This document shows positions 52,861 to 61,085 of a stretch of 64,000 bases of DNA, piece after piece. Positions within the stretch are counted from its first letter, which is position 1, and each line of letters begins with the position of its first letter. A program made the position numbers and the translations under genes. The DNA is from Granulicella mallensis (GTDB lineage Bacteria > Acidobacteriota > Terriglobia > Terriglobales > Acidobacteriaceae), in assembly GCF_014203225.1 (NCBI RefSeq), contig NZ_JACHIO010000013.1, forward strand, positions 124,001 through 188,000, given 5' to 3'. Below the pieces are notes generated by a model, which ran no database searches, had not been told where the DNA came from, and worked only from the letters and a program-made list of their open reading frames with translations.

Positions 52861-55800
52861 ATGAAACGTTGGATCGCGTTGTTCCTTCTCTGTTTTTCCT
52901 CCGGGCCACTTTTCTCCCAGTCCACGAACGCCACAATCAGTGGAGGTGTCACGGACCCCTTAGGCAAGCTCATTCCTGATGCAGAAGTCGCCATTCAGAA
53001 TGATGCGACGGGAGTGGTTTACAACTCCAAGACCAACAACTCCGGGATGTACCTGGTCCCGATCCTTCCGCCCGGCCACTACCACGTCCAGATCTCCAAG
53101 CCGGGATTCAAGACCATCATCAAGGCGGATGTCGTTCTCAATGTGCAAAGTGCTGTCGCTCTGAACTTTGTTCTGACCGTTGGCGCAGCCTCCGAGAGCG
53201 TCACTGTCGATGAGGCGACTCCGCCGATGAATACCACCGATGCCTCCGTGAGCACGATCGTCGACCGGCAATTTGTTGAAAATATTCCGCTGAATGGTCG
53301 AAGCTTTCAAGACCTTATCTCGATGACGCCCGGCGTGGTTACACAAAGTCCGCAAAGCACACTCAGCACGGTCGGTAGTGGAGGCGATTTCAGCGTCAAC
53401 GGCCAACGCACTGAGTCGAACTACTACACCGTCGATGGAGTCACGGCGAACATTGGAGCTGGAAACGGTGGGGGCGCGGCTGGTCCCTCCACGGGCGGGA
53501 CGCTGTCTGCCTCGACTGCTCTAGGAACGACGCAAGCCATCGTCTCTGTGGACGCGCTGCAGGAGTTTCGCGTGCAGAGTTCGACCTATTCTGCTGAGTA
53601 TGGAAGGTCTCCCGGAGGCCAAATTTCGCTCGCAACTCGTTCAGGAACGAATTCTTTCCATGGAACCGCGTACGACTATCTTCGCAATAACTTCTTTGAC
53701 GCCAATGATTGGTTCAACGATCACTATGGGAAGCCCACCCCGGCATTGCGGCAAAACGACTTTGGAGGGACGCTTGGCGGTCCAATCCGAATTCCAAAGT
53801 TGTATGACGGTAGAGACCGCAGCTTCTTTTTCGCTTCGTATGAAGGCCTAAGGCTCACCCAGCCGACAGCGGCCTCGATCCAATACGTTCCCGATCTCTT
53901 TATGCGCCAGCAGGCCACGGCCGCGATGCAACCCATTCTCAACGCGTTTCCGATTCCGAACGGAGTCGACTATGGCACAACCGCAGCGCCGAATTTGGCC
54001 CAGTTCATTGCTCCGTTTTCGCTCCCAAGCTCGATCAACGCTACCAGCGCGCGTGTGGATCACGTTCTTGGAAGCAAAATAGCCCTATTCTTCCGTGTCG
54101 GGGACACAACCAGCTATACAGAGTCACGACCCTACTTCGCTCTAACGACCATCACCAGTGACGTCCAGAGCTACACCCTGGGCGCGAACTCGCAGATGAA
54201 AAGCAACATCTCGGACGAGTTCAGGGTTGAATATGCCCGTTCCAATTCGTCACAGATCGGCGTTCTGGATTCGTTCGGTGGCGCAACCCCCACGAATCTT
54301 GCTGCTGATTTTGGCGCTGGTTCAATCGCTTCCGTGCAACCGGTCGTGTACCTTTACTTTTCGGGAATCGGATCTTCTCTTCTCACGCCCTATAACGGTC
54401 GAAATGAACAACGGCAATGGAACATCGTCGACGGTCTCAATGTCTCCTATAGAAATCACGTCTTCAAGTTCGGTGTCGATGATCTTCACCTCAAGTCTCC
54501 TATCCTGCCTCCGTCGCTTGAGCTCTATCCGAGCTTCGAGTCGTCGCAACAGGTTCTGACAGGTACGCCGGCCCTCTCCGAAGTCTTCAGCTTTCTCTCC
54601 TCAACACCACTGTTCCATCAAACGGCTCTCTATGCCCAGGACAATTGGCATGTCCGTTCAAGGCTTAGCATCTCCTACGGGCTTCGTTGGGAGCTCTCTC
54701 CGCCCCCCACCGAGCAACACAGCAACGACGCGTACACCCTGAACGGCACCATCAGTGATCCGGCCTCGCTGTCGGTTGCTCTCCGCGGGACCCCGCTTTG
54801 GCGAACCACATGGTTTAACTTCGCTCCGCGTCTTGGAGTGGCGTGGACGGCAAACGATCAACCGGGGAGAGAGACTGTCCTGAGAGCTGGTGGTGGCGTA
54901 TTCTTCGATTCGGCGAACGAGATCGGAGCCCTCGGGTTCAGTAACTTCGGATTCCGGGCCTACAGCATAGGGACCGGCGACTCCTTGCCGTACACTCCCG
55001 CACAGCTTTCCGTCCCGATTTCCGTCTCGCCGCCCTACACCTCGGGAACGATCATCGCTTTTCCTGCTCACCTGCAATTGCCCTATACCCTGGAATGGAA
55101 CGCGGCTCTTCAACAAGCGTTGGGCAAAAACCAGTCCTTGACGTTCTCCTATGTCGCCTCCAACGGCAGACGCTTGCTGGGCCTGCAGGAGCTATCCGTC
55201 TCCGCACTCAATCCGAACTTCAGCTCGATTGAGTATTTTGCCGGTGGTGTGACTTCAAACTACCAGGCCCTGCAGGTCCAGTTTCAGCGCTCCGTGGCTC
55301 ACGGACTCCAGGCGTTGGGCTCGTACACTTGGTCTCATTCCCTCGACTTCGGCTCAAACTCCACCGCGCTGCCGCTACAGCGGGCGGACTCGGATTTTGA
55401 CGTTCGACACAACGGGCAAGCCGGCCTGACGTGGGATCTTCCTGCTCCCAACGATCTGCCGAGTCCGATCGCAGTGCTGGCTGACGATTGGTCCGTTGAC
55501 GCAAGGCTTAACGTGCGAACAGCATTTCCTGTCACCCTTGGTGGCGGCCTCACCACAGACCCCGCCACCGGTGAGGAGTTCGCCGGCGGATTGAACCTCG
55601 TACCACACCAGCCGATCTATCTGCATGGTTCACAGTATCCAGGTCGAAAGGCCATCAACCCCGCCGCATTCACGCTTCCGGCCTCAGGCGTCTCCGGTAA
55701 TGCGCCGCGCAACTTCGTCCGAGGGTTTGGCGAGTCACAACTCAATCTAGCAGTGAACCGCGCCTTCAAATTGCCGGACAATCTGATGCTTCACTTCCGC

Positions 55801-55977
55801 GCAGAGACGTTCAATCTCCTCAATCATCCCAACTTCGGATATGTGGATTCGACCTATACGGACGCCACCTTCGGACAGGCTACGAAGATGTTGAACTCGA
55901 GCCTCGGCACGCTGGCTTCGCAGTATCAGCAGGGAGGATCTCGTTCGATGCAGTTTGCGCTCAAACTGACCTACTGA
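52861..55977 (+). CDS. TonB-dependent receptor with carboxypeptidase-regulatory domain
   Basis: A 1038-residue outer-membrane protein. It has a signal peptide (KRWIALFLLCFSSGPLFSQ), then a CarboxypepD_reg beta-sandwich at about 22-105 (ISGGVTDPLGKLIPDAEVAIQNDATG). The plug domain is at about 115-260 (NIPLNGRSFQDLISMTPGVV, SVNGQRTESNYYTVDGV) and the beta barrel runs to the end, closing with SMQFALKLTY. This Oar-like type is abundant in acidobacteria. Its position between the sigma/anti-sigma pair and the isopeptidase suggests that it imports the lasso peptide or a related peptide. Confidence 0.93.
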   Translation: MKRWIALFLLCFSSGPLFSQSTNATISGGVTDPLGKLIPDAEVAIQNDATGVVYNSKTNNSGMYLVPILPPGHYHVQISKPGFKTIIKADVVLNVQSAVALNFVLTVGAASESVTVDEATPPMNTTDASVSTIVDRQFVENIPLNGRSFQDLISMTPGVVTQSPQSTLSTVGSGGDFSVNGQRTESNYYTVDGVTANIGAGNGGGAAGPSTGGTLSASTALGTTQAIVSVDALQEFRVQSSTYSAEYGRSPGGQISLATRSGTNSFHGTAYDYLRNNFFDANDWFNDHYGKPTPALRQNDFGGTLGGPIRIPKLYDGRDRSFFFASYEGLRLTQPTAASIQYVPDLFMRQQATAAMQPILNAFPIPNGVDYGTTAAPNLAQFIAPFSLPSSINATSARVDHVLGSKIALFFRVGDTTSYTESRPYFALTTITSDVQSYTLGANSQMKSNISDEFRVEYARSNSSQIGVLDSFGGATPTNLAADFGAGSIASVQPVVYLYFSGIGSSLLTPYNGRNEQRQWNIVDGLNVSYRNHVFKFGVDDLHLKSPILPPSLELYPSFESSQQVLTGTPALSEVFSFLSSTPLFHQTALYAQDNWHVRSRLSISYGLRWELSPPPTEQHSNDAYTLNGTISDPASLSVALRGTPLWRTTWFNFAPRLGVAWTANDQPGRETVLRAGGGVFFDSANEIGALGFSNFGFRAYSIGTGDSLPYTPAQLSVPISVSPPYTSGTIIAFPAHLQLPYTLEWNAALQQALGKNQSLTFSYVASNGRRLLGLQELSVSALNPNFSSIEYFAGGVTSNYQALQVQFQRSVAHGLQALGSYTWSHSLDFGSNSTALPLQRADSDFDVRHNGQAGLTWDLPAPNDLPSPIAVLADDWSVDARLNVRTAFPVTLGGGLTTDPATGEEFAGGLNLVPHQPIYLHGSQYPGRKAINPAAFTLPASGVSGNAPRNFVRGFGESQLNLAVNRAFKLPDNLMLHFRAETFNLLNHPNFGYVDSTYTDATFGQATKMLNSSLGTLASQYQQGGSRSMQFALKLTY

Positions 55978-56049
55978 TTCATTCAACGCCATTGGCGAGG
56001 ACGTAATTTCCTCCTGCCGTTCATCCCCCTGTTCACCCCGGAGTTCCTC

Positions 56050-58452
56050 ATGTTTCTCGCCCAACGCTGGATCGTCAGCGTATTGACCCTCCTTGTCTCT
56101 CTAAATGCGTTCTCGCAAGACCGTGCCTTTTCAGTTCGGGATGACATAGCTATGGTTCGCTTCAATCACCTTGCGGCACGAGCCCCAGGTTCTGGTTCCG
56201 ATATAGCGAATCGTTCCCCCGATGGCAAATACTTTGCGGTTGTGACGACGAAAGGGATACTAGGTGAAGATCTTGTCGAATCCGACATCAATTTATTTGA
56301 TCGAGACGCGGTGGAATCGTACCTGGAGAATCCGTCCATCCACGTTCCACCTCAACCGAAGGTGATTGCTCGAATCAGATCGTATCCCCACCATCAAGAG
56401 GCGTCCGACTACGCTCCCGTGATTAAGGATGTTCGCTGGTCTCTGACCGGAAGTCAGATCTTCTTCCGGGCAGAGGATATGAGAGGAAACTTTCAACTTT
56501 ATGAAGCAGACGCAGAAGGCGGGGAGTCCCATGCCCTCACCCCGGTTGCTCGTAGCGTCGAACACTTCGATCTCGTGAAGAACGTGATTGTCTATACGTA
56601 TTCCATGCCGCAAAGTGTGGGGCAGGAAGAATCACCCCGGAATCTTGATGCTATCGATATTACGGGTCGAGATCTGTACGACGTCCTCTTTCCTGGCCGA
56701 CAGCAAGCCCTTAGGCCCGAGAACTACTCGATGGGAGTTTTGAAGCGGCGGCAGGGCCACTGGCAGGACCGTCCGGTGCCCCAATATTCCTTTCGCGACG
56801 GGTCGTACCTCGATTCTGTCTTTCCCTTCGTCTTGTCTCCCCTAGGAGACAAGGTCATCACTGTGGCTCCTGTGACTACCGTTCCGGAGGCTTGGAAGGT
56901 GTACGAGCCGGCTCCGGGATATGGGCAATTTCGTTTCGGCAAACAGGACTCGCTTCGCGTGGCTCCGAATAATCCCAATCGGCCGCGCCAGTATCTGGTA
57001 GTGGATCTCGCGACTGGAAGGATTGATCTCCGCGTTGAGGCTCCGAACGGAAGATCCTTGGCATACATCGACTCCAACCGTGCGGCGTGGTCGAATGACG
57101 AAACCCGCGCCGTGGTCACCAACACCTTTCTGCCGTTGCCGGAGGATTCTTCGCCTGCAACGACGGCAGGACCGTGCCCAGTGGCGAGTATCGATCTCCC
57201 CACGAGAATGGTCCAATGCCTCTTTCTTCCCCGGGACAAGAGTACGAAGGGGCATCCCCGGGTGATGGATGTTGCCTTTGGACGGGACAAGAACGAGATC
57301 GTGCTCCTCGTCAGCGGCGTGTCTGCCGGTAACGAAGTCATGCTGTATAGGCTCATCAATGGAGCGTGGACGCTGGCCTCTGTCAGCGAACTGACGGGGA
57401 TCGGTCTGGATATTCCCGAAACGCTGGCGCAAAGAAGATCGGTTCAGTCAGAACTTCGAGTCTTCATCAAGGAAGGTCTCAATACTCCGCCCACGCTATG
57501 GGCTGAGGATGCGACGAAGAAGTTGTCGCGACAGATTTGGGATCCGAATCCCCAACTCTCCCATCTCCTCTTTGGCGAGGCCGCGGAGTATCGCTGGAAT
57601 GACAAACGCGGTCATGAATGGACTGGCGCCCTGGTCAAACCGGTTGGATTCACACCCGGGAAGAGATACCCGTTCGTCCTGCAAATGTATTCCTACCATC
57701 GAGGGGAGTTCCTTACGGATGGGACGAGCCCAACGGCGTTCGCGGCACGTCAGTTGGCCAGTGCCGGGTTTGTTGTCCTGCAGATTCCCAAGAGGCCCGA
57801 TACGTTCTCCGACGCAGACCCGCAGGATGCCTTCGAAGGATATCGAAGTGCTGTCGCTGCGTTGTCGGAGGATGGCCTGATCGATCCCAAGAGAGGCGGC
57901 GTCGTTGGCTTCAGTTGGACCTATTGGTATGCGACAAACGCTATATCGCAAGACCCCTCCTTATTCGCTGCTGCGACAGTCGCGGACGGTCTCGACAACA
58001 GCTATATGCAATATCAGCTCACAGCCGTGAATGGTTATGGCATACGTCAACAGATGGAAACCATCTACGGAGGCGCACCCATCGGCAAGGGGCTCACTTC
58101 GTGGCTCGAAAGAGCTCCTGATTTTCATTTCGATCGAATCCAGACGCCCGTAAGAATCGAAGCCATCGACCCATGGTCCGTGCTTGGAGTATGGGATCTC
58201 TACGCCTCTCTTTTCCTCCAGGGAAAGCCTGTAGATCTTATCTACTTCCCGAAGGGAACCCATATTCACCAAAGGCCGATGGAACGACTGGAGTCTCAGC
58301 AGGGAGACGTTGACTGGTTCAGATTCTGGCTTCAAGGCTATGAAGATCCCGATCCGTCAAAGCTGGACCAATATCGTCGTTGGAGAGAGTTGAGACAGCT
58401 ACGGGATTCGGCACAGACCAGCGTTGTCCCACCGAACGCCGGCCAAAAATAA
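56050..58452 (+). CDS. AtxE2-type lasso peptide isopeptidase (S9 family)
   Basis: An 800-residue secreted prolyl-oligopeptidase-like enzyme: signal peptide (IVSVLTLLVSLNAFSQ), beta propeller (about 30-470), then an alpha/beta hydrolase domain. The likely triad is Ser622 in GFSWTYW, Asp707 in AIDPWS and His738 or His740 in FPKGTHIHQRPMERL. The spacing is very close to that of AtxE2. The end QGDVDWFRFWLQGYEDPDPSKLDQYRRWRELR is the hallmark of lasso isopeptidases, which cut the macrolactam isopeptide bond and linearise the peptide. The nucleophile context has Trp after Ser where many family members have Arg. It closes the plus-strand uptake operon. Confidence 0.92.
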   Translation: MFLAQRWIVSVLTLLVSLNAFSQDRAFSVRDDIAMVRFNHLAARAPGSGSDIANRSPDGKYFAVVTTKGILGEDLVESDINLFDRDAVESYLENPSIHVPPQPKVIARIRSYPHHQEASDYAPVIKDVRWSLTGSQIFFRAEDMRGNFQLYEADAEGGESHALTPVARSVEHFDLVKNVIVYTYSMPQSVGQEESPRNLDAIDITGRDLYDVLFPGRQQALRPENYSMGVLKRRQGHWQDRPVPQYSFRDGSYLDSVFPFVLSPLGDKVITVAPVTTVPEAWKVYEPAPGYGQFRFGKQDSLRVAPNNPNRPRQYLVVDLATGRIDLRVEAPNGRSLAYIDSNRAAWSNDETRAVVTNTFLPLPEDSSPATTAGPCPVASIDLPTRMVQCLFLPRDKSTKGHPRVMDVAFGRDKNEIVLLVSGVSAGNEVMLYRLINGAWTLASVSELTGIGLDIPETLAQRRSVQSELRVFIKEGLNTPPTLWAEDATKKLSRQIWDPNPQLSHLLFGEAAEYRWNDKRGHEWTGALVKPVGFTPGKRYPFVLQMYSYHRGEFLTDGTSPTAFAARQLASAGFVVLQIPKRPDTFSDADPQDAFEGYRSAVAALSEDGLIDPKRGGVVGFSWTYWYATNAISQDPSLFAAATVADGLDNSYMQYQLTAVNGYGIRQQMETIYGGAPIGKGLTSWLERAPDFHFDRIQTPVRIEAIDPWSVLGVWDLYASLFLQGKPVDLIYFPKGTHIHQRPMERLESQQGDVDWFRFWLQGYEDPDPSKLDQYRRWRELRQLRDSAQTSVVPPNAGQK

Positions 58453-58455
58453 ACA

Positions 58456-58517
58456 AGGCGGCTCATCCACGCCGTCACTTCGGTATTGAACCGGAGTGGC
58501 ATCGTTTCGAGCCGCCT
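58456..58517. terminator. Inverted repeat between convergent lasso operons
   Basis: AGGCGGCTC (58456-58464) and GAGCCGCCT (58509-58517) form a perfect 9-base stem with a 44-base loop, which itself contains shorter inverted repeats (CTTCGGTATTGAACCGGAG). It lies between the convergent isopeptidase and precursor genes and could act as a bidirectional terminator or an RNA-stabilising structure. No long T-run follows. Confidence 0.5.
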
Positions 58518-58546
58518 CAACGAACGAGCGGATACTTAACTATCGA

Positions 58547-58681
58547 CTACTCGTCCGCCTGGTACGCGTTGATCGTGGAGGGAAGTACGCCGTTCCCTTC
58601 CAAGCTGGGTGAATTCTTCTCGCTTTGGATGGTGGAGATTGCAGGGAACGTTCCGGTGATTTTGGGTTGAATGTAGCGCAT
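58547..58681 (-). CDS. Candidate lasso peptide precursor (44 residues)
   Basis: The small gene starts MRYIQPKITGTFPAISTIQ and ends NAYQADE, with AAGAGG 8 bases before the ATG. The start Y-x-x-P-x-(I/L)-x-x-x-G-x-F resembles the lasso leader recognition motif (YxxP...) bound by B1 proteins. No Gly/Ala/Ser start other than Ser20 puts an acidic residue at ring position 7-9 with a reasonable tail: SEKNSPSLE gives Ser1 and Glu9, leaving a 16-residue tail and a 25-residue core. The usual leader Thr is at -3 rather than -2, which makes the cut site uncertain. It lies directly after the cyclase gene and is the last gene of the operon. Confidence 0.75.
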   Translation of the reverse strand: MRYIQPKITGTFPAISTIQSEKNSPSLEGNGVLPSTINAYQADE

Positions 58682-58761
58682 TGTTCGGTCCTCTTTTCGT
58701 GCTGAATTTCCGTGCGACCGATGTCCATGAAGAGACACCGAGGCACGGAGCTTGATGACCG

Positions 58762-60675
58762 TTAGGGAACGGTCGAACTTATCGATGCCAGGGCATCTGC
58801 GGGGTTCGCTGTTCGGAGCGTGGGCGTGTGATGGCTACTACGAAGCCAGAGTTCAAGCGTGATGGCTCGTAGTAGTCCCTGCCAGTGCCGGGTGTCCCCT
58901 CGCGCAATCTGATTAAGGCCGCTCCGTAGCTCGTCGGCGTTTATCCACCCGCGCTGGACCACATGGGCGGAGTTTGTGAAAAGGCCCTGGAGATCATCCG
59001 CCGCTTCGCGCAATGCGGTCAATGGGCCGTGAAGCTGGAACGCCTTTCTGCGACGTTCGAGAATCTCCCCGGGAACGATCTTTGCAAGCGCGCGACGCAT
59101 CAGGAAGCGCCGCCTTCCCGGGCGCAGAATCTGTGCTCGCGGAATGCTGAAGAGATATTCCACCAGATCCTTGTCGAGATAGGGGTAGCGATATTCGGGA
59201 CGAGAGAGGATCAGTGGAAACAGATGGGGGAGCGTCTCCATGATGCTCCACCACGACATAGCGTTATCCAGCCTGCTGGGTGCACCCCAATGAGAGAACA
59301 GCCCTAGATGAAGAGTCTTCTTCGCATGGTGGAGTGCGGGACGGAATCGCGTTGAAATCCAAGGCGGAAGCTTTTGATTATTTACTGTCTGGAACTGGAA
59401 CGTCTTCGAACTGTGGACTGCAGTCCTGGCCAACGTAAGAGCCAGCGGACTGCGGTCTACCATCGACCAGGAGACGGCTTCGCGGCACAGGCGAATCCAT
59501 CGAAAGAACACAAGATGGTCTGAGAGCTCAGGTAACCCCGTGGGAACGCCTCCTAAGACCTCATCTCCGCCAATGCCCGACAGGATGCTGCGAAAACCGC
59601 GTAGCCAGACCGTGTCGTGAAATCGACGTTCTTTTCGAAAAGTGAGGTTGTCAGCTCCAGGGATTAAGTACAGCCCCTCTGCGGCATCATGAGGCTCAAA
59701 CGTTCTGTTGCGCAGCTCGATATCGATATGAGTGCCCACCCTTCCACGAATCTTCTCTGTGATCGAGAAGTAGGTTCTCTCGTCAAAGGAAGCTTCTGAG
59801 TCATCGAAGTAGGAGAGTGTGTCGAGGATCTCTGCATTGGGATCGTTCATGCGCCGCATGTGATCTGACATGCAAACGATCGAGGTTGAATCCATTCCGC
59901 CACTGAGTTCGGCGAGGATGGGTGCGCCCGGTCCGGTTCGCCGTGCCACCGCTTGACGAAAGAGACTCACGAAATGCTCGTCGTACTCGGCCTCGCTCTT
60001 GTACTGGATCGTTTCGCGAATCAGCGCACTCCAGTGCGCGTGCCTGGATATCTTGCCGTCAGCGATCCGGAGGTAGTGGCCGGGAAGAACCGAGTGAATG
60101 CTTTCATAGGGTGTGAGGTCTCTCATCGGCAACTGGGCAAGATACCTTGCGGCGTAGTCTTCGGAGAGACTGCGATTGATCCCAGTCTGCACGAGCGCGT
60201 CCAGAAAAGTCGACCAGCGAACCTCGTTCTTCGTTTGAGCAAAATAAAGGGTTCGCGTTCCAGCGTGATCGCGCGCAAGGTAAAGCTGCCTGTTCGGCCC
60301 TGACCACAGAGCCATCGCCCAATCGCCGGTGAAACGGGCAAAACAGCTTTCTTCCCAGCGCTGGAAAGCGCAGATCACGATCTCCGAATCCGACGCCGCT
60401 GCGGCGTCTAATCCGAGTTGTTCGGCCAGCTCACGGTAGTTGTCCAGGCGACCGTCGAAGCTCACTACATTGCCCTGGATATCTGCGATCGGAGCTGCAT
60501 CCATCGTCGAACGCTCATGGCTTGGATACGGCTGGAGGCTCATGCCGATACTTCCTTTGACGTAGAAGCCCGTTGGGCCAAACGCGAAGCGGTCCGTGAG
60601 CCCACAGGATCTTCTGAGCTCATCTTGCGACACCGCTCTCCCGTCTTCCGTCAAGATCCCACCGAGAATGCTCAT
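58762..60675 (-). CDS. Lasso peptide cyclase (asparagine-synthetase-like, C protein)
   Basis: A 637-residue protein. The N-terminal glutaminase-like domain (about 1-200) starts MSILGG with no Cys at position 2, so it cannot use glutamine, as is typical of lasso cyclases. The ATP-binding synthetase domain has the PP-loop ELSGGMDSTSIV near residue 255 and later blocks SILSGIGGDEVLGG and YRYPYLDKDLVEYLFSIP. The reaction is adenylation of the ring acidic side chain and attack by the new N-terminal amine. ATG 60675 has GAGG upstream; a longer open frame from 60867 overlaps the B2 gene and is not credible. Confidence 0.92.
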   Translation of the reverse strand: MSILGGILTEDGRAVSQDELRRSCGLTDRFAFGPTGFYVKGSIGMSLQPYPSHERSTMDAAPIADIQGNVVSFDGRLDNYRELAEQLGLDAAAASDSEIVICAFQRWEESCFARFTGDWAMALWSGPNRQLYLARDHAGTRTLYFAQTKNEVRWSTFLDALVQTGINRSLSEDYAARYLAQLPMRDLTPYESIHSVLPGHYLRIADGKISRHAHWSALIRETIQYKSEAEYDEHFVSLFRQAVARRTGPGAPILAELSGGMDSTSIVCMSDHMRRMNDPNAEILDTLSYFDDSEASFDERTYFSITEKIRGRVGTHIDIELRNRTFEPHDAAEGLYLIPGADNLTFRKERRFHDTVWLRGFRSILSGIGGDEVLGGVPTGLPELSDHLVFFRWIRLCREAVSWSMVDRSPLALTLARTAVHSSKTFQFQTVNNQKLPPWISTRFRPALHHAKKTLHLGLFSHWGAPSRLDNAMSWWSIMETLPHLFPLILSRPEYRYPYLDKDLVEYLFSIPRAQILRPGRRRFLMRRALAKIVPGEILERRRKAFQLHGPLTALREAADDLQGLFTNSAHVVQRGWINADELRSGLNQIARGDTRHWQGLLRAITLELWLRSSHHTPTLRTANPADALASISSTVP

Positions 60676-60686
60676 CACAACCTCAC

Positions 60687-61085
60687 TCAACAACGTTCGA
60701 GTACTTGAAATATTTCCGTTACGTAGGGCTTGTCGTTGACCACGGCACCTTCTACCTCCACCCATGCGTGGGAGAGGAAGGGAAGCAGCTGTGCTCCGAT
60801 CACCATCTCGCTCTTCCATCCGTGGCGGCTTAGCAATAGCGCCAAAGCAGCGGAACGCTGCAAACACAGGACAGGTTTGAAATAGAAGACACAGGCTAGA
60901 TCCATTGCATGGGACAGTGCGTTTGGACTCTCGTTCGTCACCATCCGAATTTGCCTCTCACGGACGAGGTCATAGAGCCGGGGAAAGCCCCGAAACTTCA
61001 TCACAACGTCGACAGAAAACAGGAGAAGCCAGCTTTCTAGCACACGGCCTCTACGACGTCGACGATCTCGCTGTCTCACTGACAT
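60687..61085 (-). CDS. Lasso leader peptidase B2 (transglutaminase-like)
   Basis: A 132-residue protein of the Transglut_core3 type. Catalytic Cys is in FKPVLCLQRSAALALLLSRHG, His in FLSHAWVEVEG and Asp in VVNDKPYVTEIF. It cuts the leader from the precursor so that the cyclase can close the ring. ATG 61085 follows GGAGACGCC and overlaps the kinase gene by 10 bases; the stop is 12 bases before the cyclase start, so translation is coupled across the operon. Confidence 0.9.
   Translation of the reverse strand: MSVRQRDRRRRRGRVLESWLLLFSVDVVMKFRGFPRLYDLVRERQIRMVTNESPNALSHAMDLACVFYFKPVLCLQRSAALALLLSRHGWKSEMVIGAQLLPFLSHAWVEVEGAVVNDKPYVTEIFQVLERC

Noticed and set aside
58540..58746. A longer overlapping minus-strand frame at the precursor position (68 residues)
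   Set aside because: It is Arg-rich and has no leader motif; the 44-residue frame has the YxxP leader and a ribosome-binding site.
60676..60867. N-terminal extension of the cyclase frame
   Set aside because: It overlaps the B2 coding sequence and shows no similarity to asparagine-synthetase-like proteins.
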